A stretch of DNA of 64,000 nt from Catenuloplanes atrovinosus (GCF_031458235.1 NZ_JAVDYB010000001.1:5070001-5134000), one strand, 5' to 3'. Positions 1-9,467 are shown, counted from the stretch's first letter. The notes: generated by a model from the sequence alone, not told the origin. A program made the numbers and translations.

Positions 1-166
1 TGGCGATATCGGCTACGGAGCCCGCCGCCAGATCCTCGACCGTGCGGATGTCCCCGGTTTCGCGCTGCACGGCAGCACGTACTCGTGGGGGAAGGTCGGA
101 CCACTGGCGGCGGGGCACTCTTTGATTCTCCTGCACGCTGGCGTAACCGGGCTTCGCCGAGCATAG
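1..166 (+). CDS. possible C-terminal fragment of an unidentified protein
   Basis: Reading from base 2, an open frame of 54 codons enters from the left edge and stops at TAG 164-166. Residues near its start read GDIGYGARRQILDRADV, a composition plausible for real protein, but I do not recognise the family. It would end 41 bases before the stop codon of the convergent 169-aa gene. With no start codon in view this could be the tail of a real gene or a chance frame in GC-rich DNA. Confidence 0.3.
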   Translation, partial: GDIGYGARRQILDRADVPGFALHGSTYSWGKVGPLAAGHSLILLHAGVTGLRRA

Positions 167-207
167 GACGTGCCCCGTCGGACGGCGGGCTGCCGTCTCG
201 TGTCTGG

Positions 208-717
208 TCAGCGCGTGGGACGGTCGGTGCACCCCGAGTGGCATTGGGTGCAGTCGGCGGTGCCGCCGCTGGTCCACAACGGCAGGTCAAGCCGGTAGCC
301 CGCGGTCACGATTGCGGCCGTCGCAGCGGTCAGCGGCAGGCCGTTGCCGGTATCGCTCGGGTCGTCGGGGAGGTGGTGGATGAAGCGTCCAGCGATGCGC
401 TGGCAGAGGCCGGCGTACGCCGCGGTGTCCAGGATGAGGGTGTGCCAGCCGATGTCGACGAGCCGGGACGGGCCGATCGGTGTCGTCGTCACGGCGCAGG
501 CGCCGAGGAATGCCAGGGCCTGATCGAGGATCCGGGCCGGCATGTCATCGGTGAGGTCGGGATGGTCCGCGGCGATGCGGGCCGTCAGGACGGTGAACAG
601 TGCGGGATCGATCAGGTTCCGGCCGGACCGGGCGGCCGGGTCGGGTGATTCGTCCGGCCAGCACGCGGCGTCCGCGGTGACGGTGCCGTGGCCGATGAGA
701 GTGACCGTGGGGTTCAC
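208..717 (-). CDS. glycine-rich-domain (GRDP)-like hypothetical protein
   Basis: This 169-residue protein begins at a GTG preceded by a good ribosome site (GGAGG, 717-730 side). The segment VDIGWHTLILDTAAYAGLC followed by FIHHLPDD (about residues 88-118) is the conserved 'WHxFIxDTxxYxxxC...FIHH' pattern of actinobacterial proteins annotated as glycine-rich domain-containing protein-like. Their biochemical role is not known. The C-terminus carries two close cysteines (CTQCHSGC), which could bind metal. It has no membrane segment or signal peptide. It is divergent from a broken XRE regulator, with a palindrome between the two, so it was probably once controlled by that regulator. Confidence 0.7.
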   Translation of the reverse strand: MNPTVTLIGHGTVTADAACWPDESPDPAARSGRNLIDPALFTVLTARIAADHPDLTDDMPARILDQALAFLGACAVTTTPIGPSRLVDIGWHTLILDTAAYAGLCQRIAGRFIHHLPDDPSDTGNGLPLTAATAAIVTAGYRLDLPLWTSGGTADCTQCHSGCTDRPTR

Positions 718-797
718 GGGGTCCTCCGTTCTGCGGTGTGGTTGTTCTCAGCATCCGGCCGTCGGTGCCGGGCGGGAACGGACCGGTGTAGCACCTC

Positions 798-818
798 CGT
801 GGCACCTTCGGTGCCACG
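798..818. promoter_or_regulatory. perfect 9-bp inverted repeat between divergent genes
   Basis: CGTGGCACC at 798-806 is followed after three bases by its exact complement at 810-818. It lies about 80 bases upstream of the start of the 169-aa gene and about 50 bases upstream of the XRE-type reading frame. This is where an operator for a divergent regulator would sit. A small hairpin acting in RNA is the alternative. Confidence 0.5.
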
Positions 819-869
819 CTCGTCGATACGTGGTCCGATGGTGTGGTCTGGAAAAGGGGGCGGACCGGG

Positions 870-1632
870 ATGATCGCGGTGGACCGCTGGACCGGTGCCC
901 ACGCGCAGGCGCTGCGGTACGCGCTGCGGATGAGCGTGCGTGCCTACGCTGCCTACCTCGGCGTCGCGGTCCGTACCGTGTCGAAGTGGGAGAGGCTCGG
1001 CCCGCGCACCTATCCGCGGGGCGTTTCCCCAGGAGGTGCTCGATGTCGCGTTGGCCCGCTGTGATGACGACACGCGCGCCAGGTTCGCCCTCGCCCTCGC
1101 CGCGCGCACGGCGGCACCGCAGGTGTCCACACCATCCGGGGACCTGGATCATGAGAGCTGGGTCGACGACATCGAGCGGGCGGCCGCGGCGCTGGCGGGG
1201 CAAAGTTTCGCGTTCGCCTCGGCGCTGCTGCAGCGCTGGACCGCCGTGACGGATCCGCACCGGCTCGGCGAGCGTGGCCACTACCTGTACGCGCGCAGCA
1301 CGACACTGCTCGGCGACCTTCGCCGTGACCAGGGCATGATCAGCGGGCTGTTGTCAGCCGTGCACTCCTACACCATCGCGCGATCTGTCTACCAGCATTT
1401 CGCCGGGTGGTGCCCAGCGTGCTCTATCCCGTACACAGATCATGGCGGCGACCCTCAATACGTGCGACAGGCACCCGGCGTGCTCGCCTCGATCTCCCCG
1501 ACCTTGGCACAGGCTCGCGTCGAAGAATCATCTGAGCGGTCTCGCGCAGCCTTGAACGCACACATTGAGATTCCTGCGCCCCACCATGACACAAAAGCTG
1601 ACCAAAATCGATCTTTCTATTTTGCTCGATGA
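870..1632 (+). pseudogene. frameshifted XRE-family helix-turn-helix regulator
   Basis: The first frame starts at ATG 870 behind a GGGGG site and encodes a typical actinobacterial XRE N-terminus. The HTH core is SVRAYAAYLGVAVRTVSKWE, about residues 25-44. After about base 1015 this frame turns to nonsense, while the frame two bases over continues with FPQEVLDVALARCDDDTRARF, the usual sequence after such an HTH. It runs on through a helical C-terminus to TGA/TAG near 1632. The two halves therefore belong to one gene interrupted by an indel at about 1010-1025. The C-terminal part (QGMISGLLSAVHSYTIARSV) is not a domain I recognise. The last 25 residues look degenerate, so a second lesion is possible. 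Confidence 0.7.
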
Positions 1633-1980
1633 GATTTCGTGCATAGCCCGCATCATTGCATTCAGTTACGATGAGGTCAGCGAGGGGAGTACCCCGAGAA
1701 GAGTCTCACCGGTCAGTTCGGGAAGCCTTGGTTCCCCCGGTGGACCACCGCTAGCAGTCCCCCTGTGGGCCTGTGCGTAGCAGGTGGGGGAGACCTCGCG
1801 AAGACTTCATCATGGTTTTCGCCGGCCGAGAACCCCAAATACCATGGAGAGGGCCTACATAGGCCCATCTGAGCCCATGTCCGAGGCGCCGGGTCTCAGC
1901 TTGCCAGTGATGGTGCACTGGTCGAGCTGAGCGCTGCGCGTCGCAGCCCGACCAGCGCCTCGACGTGAGGTGTAGGTACT
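1633..1980. other. intergenic stretch in the decaying region
   Basis: No convincing gene is seen. A short open frame from ATG 1588 overlaps the end of the XRE remnant and continues to 1780, but its second half (PRRVSPVSSGSLGSPGG) has no protein character. The local base composition is less GC-rich than the rest of the window, in keeping with acquired or decaying DNA. Confidence 0.4.
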
Positions 1981-2172
1981 GTGGATCTCTCAGACTGGGT
2001 CGGCATCACCGCATCCGCCTTGGCAGCACTGGCTGCCATAGCCCAGACAGTGAACACTATTCTGGAGCGCCGATCTCGGCGCGCGAAGCAGCACAAGATC
2101 GGTACTAAAGACGTCGATCTTGCTAGCGACTCCTCCAGCCTGATCGACCCCCACGAGGAGCCTAGAAGGTAG
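1981..2172 (+). CDS. small hypothetical protein with one hydrophobic helix
   Basis: A 63-residue frame begins at GTG 1981 behind a GAGG/AGGTG-like site. It encodes a short acidic start, an apolar segment (WVGITASALAALAAIAQTV, residues 6-24) and a basic, then acidic tail. It could be a small membrane or amphipathic peptide. No family is recognised. Just downstream (2180-2423, frame 2) is a 78-codon stretch without a start codon but with protein-like content (FKGTEELHRRADRYDRKAL). That suggests this ORF may be the first part of a longer gene now broken near 2172. Confidence 0.35.
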   Translation: MDLSDWVGITASALAALAAIAQTVNTILERRSRRAKQHKIGTKDVDLASDSSSLIDPHEEPRR

Positions 2173-2404
2173 ATCTTGAATTCCGGGCAGCGCTGCATCT
2201 AGCCCGATAGTCGCAGATCCGTTCAAGGGCACAGAGGAGCTGCACCGGCGGGCGGATCGATACGATCGCAAGGCACTCAAGGATGATCCCGACATCCGCG
2301 ACACCCGCACCCAGCACCTTACGGAAGGAGATAAGCAAAGCTCGCCAGGCGATACGGGCGCGATAGCGTCGGCCCGTATCGCCCGCAGCACGCGTGCCGT
2401 CCAT

Positions 2405-3112
2405 CTACCTCGGCACTGGTGATGCAGTACGGCTTCCAGCGTCCCGGGCTCGACTCCACCGGACCGACACGGAGACAAGAACCGCACCCAGCGTGGATAG
2501 CAGGCCCATCATGGCGAGCGCATGGGTGAGACCGAGTGGTTGCCATAGTGCCGAGCAGAGGGCCGAGCCAGCCGCACCGCCGCCGAAGAAGGCAAGGTTC
2601 CCGATCCCGATCGCACTTCCGCGGAGCCGCGGTGCGCGTCGGCTGACGAGCCCGGTGTAGACGGTCTGGGTGGTGCTGAACGCACCGAACGCGACCGCGA
2701 CGGTAGCGACCAGGAGCGCGGGATGCGGCACGACCGCGGCGCTGGCCAGGAATCCCCGAACATCACGGCGACGATCGTGAGGACGCGCACGGCGCCGAGC
2801 GACGGAACATACCGGGAGGCGATACGGGCGAGCACGACGGCACCGGCAGCGCCGGGGAGCAGGACCATGCCGACCTCGATGGTGCTGTATTGGTGCTGCC
2901 GGTAGAGCACGTGCGGTACCGCGTACAGGGCGGCGAACATCCCGCCGTACACCCCAGCGCCGACAGCAGCCATGGCCCGCAACTGGGTGTCGCCGAGAAC
3001 GATGTGCAGTACACCGCCGCGCGGGCTGCGATGGCGGCGCACCGTGACGATCGCCGCCACCACCGTCGCGGCCAGGACTCCCGCCACGACGACGGCGGGG
3101 AGCCGCAACCAT
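2405..3112 (-). pseudogene. frameshifted, N-truncated MFS drug-efflux transporter
   Basis: The minus strand encodes the C-terminal half of a 14-helix (DHA2-type) major facilitator in two frames. Bases 3108 to about 2754 give VVVAGVLAATVVAAIV through TQLRAMAAVGAGVYGGMF and VGMVLLPGAAGAVVLARI. The neighbouring frame then continues as HPALLVATVAVAFGAFSTTQ to LTHALAMMGLLSTLGAVLVSV. The switch falls near 2745-2760. The first six to seven helices are missing upstream: bases 3112-3230 hold no transporter sequence. The gene is therefore both truncated and frameshifted and is presumed non-functional. It is convergent with the small ORF at 1981 and divergent from the esterase at 3328. Confidence 0.7.
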
Positions 3113-3327
3113 TACTCTGACCAGCGCGTGTTCTGACGATCAAGCCTGTCGCACTGCTTGCGAACAGGGCCACCCGCCAGGCCAAGGACCTCTTCGCGGC
3201 CCGTGGGTAGCACCAGCCGACCATCAAGTAGATAATGGTCGATACTCCTGGGCCGGGAGCGGTGGACGCCGGGCAAGCCTCCGCTGGAGTTCTAAGTTAC
3301 CCGCGACTCTCGCGCGAAGGACTTCTT

Positions 3328-4638
3328 ATGAGAACTCGATTGCTCGCCATCGCCTCTGTAGTACTGGTCGCGGTCGTGACCGCGCTCGGACTGCCCACAC
3401 CGGCGGCAGCGGCCGCACTGACCGAGGTGACCTCCTTCGGGTCAAATCCATCAAATCTACGCATGTATCTATACGTGCCCGACAAGCTGGCGGCCAAGCC
3501 GGGACTGCTGGTAGCGGTGCACTACTGCACCGGAACGGGGCCGGCGTTCTACAACGGCAGCCAGTTCGACGAGCTGGCCAACCAGCACGGCTACATCGTC
3601 ATCTACCCCTCGGTGACCCGAAGCAGCCAGTGCTTCGACGTCGCCTCACCGGCAGCACTGCGCCGAGAAGGCGGCAGCGACCCTGTCGGCATCAAATCGA
3701 TGATCGACTACGTACGTGCCCGCTACCCAGTCGACGCAGACAAGATCGTAGCGACCGGCGTCTCCAGCGGCGGGATGATGACGAACGTTTTGCTCGGCGT
3801 CTATCCGGACGTGTTCAGCGCGGGGTCGGCCTTCGCGGGCGTGCCGTTCGGGTGCTTCGCCACCACCAACGGCTCGGAGTGGAACAGCGACTGCGCCAAC
3901 GGGCTGATCACCAAGACTCCACAGCAGTGGGGCGACCTGGTGCGCAACGCGTACCCGGGATACTCCGGGCGCAGACCGCGCATGCAGACCTGGCACGGCA
4001 CCAACGACGAAACACTGAAATATCCGAACTTCGGCGAACAGATCAAGCAGTGGACCAATGTGCACGGCCTGGCGCAGACGCCGTCATACACGGACACGCC
4101 GCAGTCCGGCTACACCCGCACCCGCTACGGCGCGACCGGCGACCAGGCCCCGGTCGAAGGCATCAGCATGGCCGGCGTCTCACACAACCTGCCGGTCAAC
4201 GCAGCCGCAGCCATCCACTTCCTCGGCCTCGACACCACCACACCGACCTCCCCCAGCCCGACACCGACGACGCCGGGCCCCACACCCACCACCCCCCAAC
4301 CGACCACACCGGCACCGGCCGGGGCCTGCCAGATCAGTTACACGATCAACTCATGGAACACCGGGTTCACCGCGTCCGTCGCGATCACCAACACCGGCAC
4401 GGCAACCGTCAACGGCTGGACGCTCGCGTTCACCCTGCCCAGCGGCCAGACCGTGACCAACTCCTGGAACGCCACGATCAACCCGTCCAGCGGCGCGCTG
4501 ACCGCCCGCAACGTGCCCTACAACGGCACGCTCGGCGCCGGAGCCACCCAGACCTTCGGCTTCCAGGCCACCCACACCGGCACCGCCACCAAACCGACCG
4601 CGTTCAGCCTCAACGGCAGCATCTGCACAATCGCCTGA
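3328..4638 (+). CDS. secreted PHB-depolymerase/CE1-family esterase with CBM2
   Basis: This 436-residue enzyme is secreted: residues 1-30 form a Sec signal peptide ending AAAA. Residues 31-302 are an alpha/beta-hydrolase of the poly(3-hydroxybutyrate) depolymerase/feruloyl-acetylxylan esterase family. The nucleophile elbow is GVSSGG (Ser146), with likely acid Asp227 (GTNDET) and His286 (GVSHNLP). A Pro/Thr linker (about 303-332) leads to a family 2 carbohydrate-binding module (ISYTINSWNTGFTASVAIT onward). It probably removes acyl or feruloyl groups from plant polysaccharide on cellulose. ATG 3328 is chosen over the in-frame ATG 3235 because it follows AAGGA and begins the signal peptide. Codon use is visibly less GC-biased than in its truncated relative at 11,884. 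Confidence 0.9.
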   Translation: MRTRLLAIASVVLVAVVTALGLPTPAAAAALTEVTSFGSNPSNLRMYLYVPDKLAAKPGLLVAVHYCTGTGPAFYNGSQFDELANQHGYIVIYPSVTRSSQCFDVASPAALRREGGSDPVGIKSMIDYVRARYPVDADKIVATGVSSGGMMTNVLLGVYPDVFSAGSAFAGVPFGCFATTNGSEWNSDCANGLITKTPQQWGDLVRNAYPGYSGRRPRMQTWHGTNDETLKYPNFGEQIKQWTNVHGLAQTPSYTDTPQSGYTRTRYGATGDQAPVEGISMAGVSHNLPVNAAAAIHFLGLDTTTPTSPSPTPTTPGPTPTTPQPTTPAPAGACQISYTINSWNTGFTASVAITNTGTATVNGWTLAFTLPSGQTVTNSWNATINPSSGALTARNVPYNGTLGAGATQTFGFQATHTGTATKPTAFSLNGSICTIA

Positions 4639-4642
4639 CTCC

Positions 4643-4678
4643 CTGTGCGACCGCCGGACCTTCCCGGCGGCCGCACAG
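4643..4678 (+). terminator. hairpin terminator after the esterase
   Basis: CTGTGCG-A-CCGCCGG (4643-4657) pairs with CCGGCGG-C-CGCACAG (4664-4678) across a six-base loop, with one A/C mismatch. It starts four bases after the esterase stop codon. There is no T-run, as is usual in high-GC actinomycetes. Confidence 0.7.
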
Positions 4679-5189
4679 TGCACATTCCGCCCAAACCAGC
4701 AGACGCACGAGCGACAGACCCGTCGCCTCTCCAGCGCTGGGCATGACGACGACCTTGCCGACCGCGAGCGCTAATCCATCATCCGCAGCAACAACTGACG
4801 GCATGTTGCATCTCGCAGCCACGCGGGCTGAATTCCCCGACAACCACACTGCACCCAACGAACTCCTCATCCGCACCTCGGGCAACCCCGACCCGCTGAA
4901 CGACATGGAACCGGCAGTGGACCGCTCCACGACCGGCAAAGACGCCGGGGGAAGCCAGGCCGTAAGCGAGGGCTGGCCGTCGACGCTCTTCAATTGACTA
5001 TCGGTGGTGGTGCCCGCGGCGTCGGTCACCACCACCGTGATCGATGTCCACCTGCTCGACAAGGTCGTCGAGCACACCCCGACCGTTACCCCGGCGTGAG
5101 TGGACACGGGGTTCAAGCACGACCTGGGCATCCACGGCGCCCTCCGTGAAGGTCACACCCGGGACGCTCCTCCGGTCGCGTCGAGGTGC
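4679..5189. other. intergenic stretch with possible gene remnants
   Basis: No intact gene is supported. The minus strand around 5000-5090 reads SITVVVTDAAGTTTDSQL in one frame. This resembles a beta-sandwich (PKD/Ig-like) strand of a secreted protein and may be a fossil. The remainder shows nothing recognisable. Confidence 0.35.
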
Positions 5190-6739
5190 TCAGGTCTCGG
5201 TGTGGGTCTGTGTCATCTGCCGGCGTATCTGCTCCAGCATCGCAGTGTCGTCGGCCAGATCCGGGTGCTCGACCTGCCGGTCCAACTCCACGACCAGCTC
5301 GAGTTCGGCGATCGCCGCCGCCAGATCACCATCAGCCCGCAAGACCATCGCCACGTTGTACCGGGTCACCGCCTCACCGGCCCGGTCCCCGACCTCCCGC
5401 GTAATCGGCAGCGCCTGCTCGTAGAAGGCCAGCGCCTCCCGCCGGTCGCCGAGACCGGCATACACCTGGCCGATGTTGTTGAGAGTGGTCGCTTCGCCGG
5501 CCCGATCCCCGACCTCCTGCGCAATCGTCAGCGCCTGCTCGCAGAAGGCCAGCGCCTCCCGCCGGTCGCCGAGACCGGCACACACCGAGCCGATGTTGTT
5601 GAGAGTGGCCGCTTCGCCGGCCCGATCCCCAACCTCCTGCTTGATCGTCAGCGCCTGCTCGTAGAAGGCCAGCGCCTGCCGACGGTCGCCGAGCCCCTCA
5701 TACACCAAGCCGATGTTGTTGAGAGTGGCCGCTTCGCTGGCCCGATCCCCGACCTCCTGCATGATCGTCAGCGCCTGCTCGTAGAGGGCCAGCGCCTGCC
5801 GACGATCGCCGAGACCGGCATACACGTGACCGATGTTGTTCAGAGTGGTCGCTTCGCCGGCCCGATCCCCAACCTCCTGCGCAATCGTCAGCGCCTGCTC
5901 GTAGAAGGCCAGCGCCTGCCGACGATCGCCGAGACCGGCATACACCTGGCCGATGTTGTTCAGAGTGGTCGCTTCGCCGGCCCGATCCCCAACCTCCTGC
6001 GCAATCGTCAGCGCCTGCTCGTAGAAGGCCAGCGCCTGCCGACGATCGCCGAGCCGGGCACACACCGAGCCGATGTTGTTGAGAGTGGTCGCTTCGCCGG
6101 CCCGGTCCCCGACCTCCTGCATGATCGTCAGCGCCTGCTCGTAAAAGGCCAGCGCCTGCTGCGGGTCGCCGAGCCCGGAATACACGTGACCGATGTTGTT
6201 CAGAGTGGTCGCCTCACCGGCCTGGTCCCCGACCTCCCGCCTGATCGTCAGCGCCTGCTCGTAAAAGGCCAGCGCCTGTCGACGGTCGCCGAGGCCGTCA
6301 TACACGTGACCGATGTTGTTCAAAGTGGTTGCCTCACCGGCCCGGTCCCCGACCTCCCGCTGATCGTCAGCGCCCGCTCGTAGAAGGCCAGCGCCTGCCG
6401 ACGATCGCCGAGCCCGTCATACACCTCGCCGATATTGGATAGGGCGGCAGCTTCGCCGACCCGGTCTTTGGTCTGCCGGTGCAGGGCCAGGGCCTGTTCG
6501 TAGTCGGCCAGCGCCAACTGCGGGCGCCCGGTCGAGGAGTACGCCCAGCCTCGCTGGTAGAACGCGTTCGCGTCCGGGCCCAGGGTCAGCGTGGCGGTGG
6601 CGATGGCCTCTACCTGCGCGAACCGGGACCAGCCCAGCAGGACCCAGCCCAGTCCTCGCCCGACATCCTGCGCGATCGGTATCTGACGACCGGCAACAGC
6701 GAGGCGATGGACCTCGGTGGCGTGGGTGGTGGTGATCAT
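5190..6739 (-). pseudogene. TPR-repeat protein coupled to the CHAT gene, broken by a 1-bp deletion
   Basis: The gene starts at ATG 6739, overlapping the TGA of the CHAT-STAND gene (ATGA), so it is translationally coupled. The shared N-terminus (VHRLAVAGRQIPIAQDVGR...AFYQRGWAYSSTGRP) leads into 40-residue TPR units of the pattern NNIGxVYxGLGDRRQALAFYEQAL. In the second unit the repeat text CTCCCGCCTGATCG is present as CTCCCGCTGATCG at 6360-6361, one C short. This moves the frame; the other nine-tenths of the protein, eight more units and a cap ending RRQMTQTHTET, lies in the frame 6323-5190. The restored protein would be about 516 residues. The lesion may inactivate the gene, switch it on and off, or be a sequencing error in repeats. 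The units are of the TPR_12/kinesin-light-chain type that bind protein partners. Confidence 0.8.
5340..6440 (-). repeat. tandem 120-bp TPR-coding repeats, array 1
   Basis: About nine consecutive 120-bp units occur, each encoding one 40-residue TPR of the ATTLNNIG...QEVGDRAGE type. They differ from each other mainly at a few variable positions (HVYD, QVYA, SVCA and LVYE after NNIG). The high nucleotide similarity between units makes slippage and unit gain or loss likely. Confidence 0.9.
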
Positions 6740-8988
6740 GTGCCGGGTTCGGGGTCGGTGATCCAGAGGGGGTAGAGGGATTGGGCGGCGGCGGCGCAGG
6801 CGTGGGTGTGTTCGTCGTCGGTGAGGGGGAGCAGAGGGCGTAGCAGGTTGGTGACGTAGTAGCGGTGGTCGCCGGTGGTGGGGTCGGTGCCTTCCTCGAT
6901 GAGGCCGAGTTGCACGGCGCGGGTGAGGTGTGGTCCGGTGTCGGCCGATGGGCTCAGGGCCTGGTGGATGGCGTGGACGGTTTCGGCCGGGACGGGCAGT
7001 TCGATGACGCTGACGGCGGAGAGCATGCGGCGCAGTTCGGGGTCCTGGGTGGACAGCAGTTTCTCGGCGAGGATGTCCTCGCGGAATCGGTCGGTGGTGT
7101 TCTCGATCGCGGTGAGCAGGGCGTTGATGTCGAGGGTGGTGTCGGCGACGATCAGGTCGAGCCAGTCCAGCAGGCGGGGGTTACCGTCTGCGGCGGTGAT
7201 GGCGCGCTGCCGCATGGCGTAGTCGAGGTGGGAGCTGGGGCGCAGGTTGGCGAGGTTGCTGATCTTCTTGTCTTGTTCGACGCTGGTGAGGGTTTCCAGC
7301 GACTCGACGCTGATATGGGTACCTGGCGGGGTGGGGAAGCGGTAGCGGCTGGTGATGATGACCCGGCTGCGGCTGCCGGTCGCGTTGATGGCGGTGAGCA
7401 GGGCGGGCAGGATACCGGCGATGTCCGGGGCCAGGACGTGGCTACCGTCGCGCTGGTCGAGGTTGCCGTTCTCGAAGTCGTCGAAGACGAACAGGCACGG
7501 CGTCTGCCCCAGCGGGCCGTCGGGGTCCAGTAGGTACTGCAGCCGGGAGGCCAGCGGGATTCCCTCGTTGTCGAGGATCTTTCCGGCCTCGATCTGACGG
7601 TCCATGTCCGGGAATCGGATCTTGGTGGTGAGTTCGCGCAGTTTGATCGCGTCGACGCGGCCGACCCAGACGGCGCGTTGGTGGGTGGGCATGCGTTCCA
7701 GCAGCCGCGAGGCCAGGCTGCTCTTGCCGAGCCCGCCCATGCCGTGCAGGACCAGCGCCTGCGCCGCCGTACCGGTACCGGTGGGCTGGTTGAGGGTGCG
7801 CAAGCAGCGCTGGATGACCCGCCTGCGGCCGACGAAGGTCGCGCGGGACGCGACCCGTGAGGTTCCGGTCTGTGGGTCCAGGAACACCTGATCCGCGGCG
7901 CGAACCCGGATCGATTCCCGGCCGGGGGTGTTGCGGGGGGTGACGATGGCGGCCAGCGGGGAGCGGTCGGTGTAGACGCGCAGCAGATGCCAGTGCGGGC
8001 TGTTCTCGGCATACAGGTGTCTGCGCGCGTCGAGCAGGGCCCGGTCCAAGCGGCCACCATCAGCCAGGGCCCCGTAGAGGGTCGCGGCGCAGCCCGTGGC
8101 CGCGGTGTCGAAGACCGGTAGCGCCCAGCCCAGCACGGTGGGGGCACCAGAACGGATCAGGCTCTCACTCATCGACGGCACCTCCCCGCCGTCGGAACTG
8201 CCGGCGGTCCAGCAGCCGGACACGAACACCAGCTTCGGCCAGTTGCCGTCCAGAGCCTGGGCGATCTGGTCGGCGCTGGCGGTCACCTTCGCGCCGAGTT
8301 CGTTCTCCACCAGGAACGCCGGCCCATCAGTGGTGAGGGTGGCGTGGCCGCTGAGGTGCAGCACGTCGAAGTAGCCGTCACCGTAGTCGCGCATCACCGC
8401 ACGCAGCCCGTCGAGGGTCCCGCTCTCCTCCACCACCAGCTCGGTGCCGGTACGCGTGGTCGCGGCCAGGATCGCGGACTCCTCGGCCTCGAAATTCAGC
8501 ACCGGCTCCACCCCTTCCGGGGAGGTGGCCATAAACAGCACTCGTAACGGCCGATTCCCGGCCGCGACATCGGCCGGCAGCCCGGCGTGCCCACCGACGA
8601 CCCTTACCGGCAGTACCGGCGCCCGGCCGGCCACCGCCAGATATCCGTCACCGGTCGCGAGCAGCTCCCACGGCAGATGCCGCAACCGCGCATCCCCCGT
8701 CGTGACCCGCAACACGGTTCCCGCCGGATGCTGCGATAACGGGGCCAGCCACCGCTGATCACCGTCGAGGAAATCGAACAGGCGGACGCCGAGCGCTTTC
8801 AACTGGGGAGAGGCGAACACCTGCTGCGCGATCGCGCCCTGCCGGTAGTCGCGATCGAAGAGCTCGGCCAGCGCCTGCGCGGCGGCCGCGTCCATACCCC
8901 GTGTCACCGGTGGCCCGTCACCATCGGACAGCCGCAACTCGCGATAGGTAGAGGTCTGCTCGAAGATCTCCACGTCGACGATCTTCAT
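6736..8988 (-). CDS. CHAT protease-STAND NTPase (conflict-system effector/switch)
   Basis: Numbered from ATG 8988 the protein has 750 residues. Residues about 90-345 form a CHAT (caspase-like) peptidase domain. His215 lies in VLHLSGHATL and Cys259 in FVSGCWTAG, the expected catalytic dyad. Residues about 400-660 are a STAND/NB-ARC-like P-loop ATPase with Walker A HGMGGLGKSS (415-424) and Walker B CLFVFDDFE (498-506), followed by an arginine-rich sensor (VIITSRYR). A winged-helix-like tail ends at 750. There are no TPRs in this chain; they come from the coupled downstream gene and the upstream TPR gene. Such proteins are thought to oligomerise on sensing invasion and release proteolysis. An alternative GTG start at 9000 follows CAGGTGGG and adds four residues. 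The EACC1-like gene lies 44 bases upstream. Confidence 0.88.
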   Translation of the reverse strand: MKIVDVEIFEQTSTYRELRLSDGDGPPVTRGMDAAAAQALAELFDRDYRQGAIAQQVFASPQLKALGVRLFDFLDGDQRWLAPLSQHPAGTVLRVTTGDARLRHLPWELLATGDGYLAVAGRAPVLPVRVVGGHAGLPADVAAGNRPLRVLFMATSPEGVEPVLNFEAEESAILAATTRTGTELVVEESGTLDGLRAVMRDYGDGYFDVLHLSGHATLTTDGPAFLVENELGAKVTASADQIAQALDGNWPKLVFVSGCWTAGSSDGGEVPSMSESLIRSGAPTVLGWALPVFDTAATGCAATLYGALADGGRLDRALLDARRHLYAENSPHWHLLRVYTDRSPLAAIVTPRNTPGRESIRVRAADQVFLDPQTGTSRVASRATFVGRRRVIQRCLRTLNQPTGTGTAAQALVLHGMGGLGKSSLASRLLERMPTHQRAVWVGRVDAIKLRELTTKIRFPDMDRQIEAGKILDNEGIPLASRLQYLLDPDGPLGQTPCLFVFDDFENGNLDQRDGSHVLAPDIAGILPALLTAINATGSRSRVIITSRYRFPTPPGTHISVESLETLTSVEQDKKISNLANLRPSSHLDYAMRQRAITAADGNPRLLDWLDLIVADTTLDINALLTAIENTTDRFREDILAEKLLSTQDPELRRMLSAVSVIELPVPAETVHAIHQALSPSADTGPHLTRAVQLGLIEEGTDPTTGDHRYYVTNLLRPLLPLTDDEHTHACAAAAQSLYPLWITDPEPGT

Positions 8989-9032
8989 CTGATTCACCAC
9001 GGCCGGGCCCACCTGAATCCGCCTGCCCGCCG

Positions 9033-9371
9033 TCAGCGCCGGTTCAGAGCCCGCTGGACGATGCCGTCCAGTTCGGCCCGCTCGACACCGGACACCTCGA
9101 CACGGGTACCGTCGGCCAGCACCACCGTCACCACCACCTCGGCCTGCTTCGGCCGCTGCTCGTGCCACCAGTCCCAGATCGTCTTGGCCGTGTCGACCCC
9201 GGCGAACACCAACGCGATCACCGCGACCGTCAACCCGGCATCCCGCTCGACCTGCACCGGCGACACACTCTCCCCCGGCCCTTTGCCCTTCTCCAGCACC
9301 GCCTGCAACTCACCAGCCCACGACTGCGCGAGCGCACCCGACACCGTCACCGTCGCTGACATCATCACCAT
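9033..9371 (-). CDS. EACC1-like small membrane protein of an NTP-dependent conflict system
   Basis: This 112-residue protein starts at ATG 9371 behind GAGGAAAGG. An N-terminal beta-rich segment (SATVTVSGALAQ) is followed by one transmembrane helix (DAGLTVAVIALVFAGVDTA), a basic amphipathic stretch (IWDWWHEQRPKQ) and a beta hairpin with DGTRVEVSG. This order matches the Effector-Associated Constant Component 1 family, described from comparative genomics as a small membrane partner of CHAT, caspase or trypsin effectors in actinobacterial conflict systems. The family assignment rests on pattern and on the adjacent CHAT-STAND gene. Its exact role (membrane anchor or sensor of the effector) is unknown. 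Confidence 0.7.
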   Translation of the reverse strand: MVMMSATVTVSGALAQSWAGELQAVLEKGKGPGESVSPVQVERDAGLTVAVIALVFAGVDTAKTIWDWWHEQRPKQAEVVVTVVLADGTRVEVSGVERAELDGIVQRALNRR

Positions 9372-9467
9372 CACCCTGCCTTTCCTCGCCACTAGTCTGT
9401 CCACCCCGGCTCACTCGCCCCACCGCACGACACCCGCCAGGCGCCGCGCCCACCCGAGGCACGGGTC

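Noticed and set aside
3630-4997. 455-codon plus-strand frame over the esterase
   Set aside because: Arg/His-rich out-of-frame reading of the esterase, without any domain.
5100-6383. 427-codon plus-strand frame with repeats (FAGPIPDLLRNRQRLLVEGQ type)
   Set aside because: It is the antisense reading of the 120-bp TPR units; repeats divisible by three keep all frames open.
5340-6440. Regular repeats considered as a CRISPR array
   Set aside because: The 120-bp units have no unique spacers, are in coding frame and encode TPRs; no cas genes are present.
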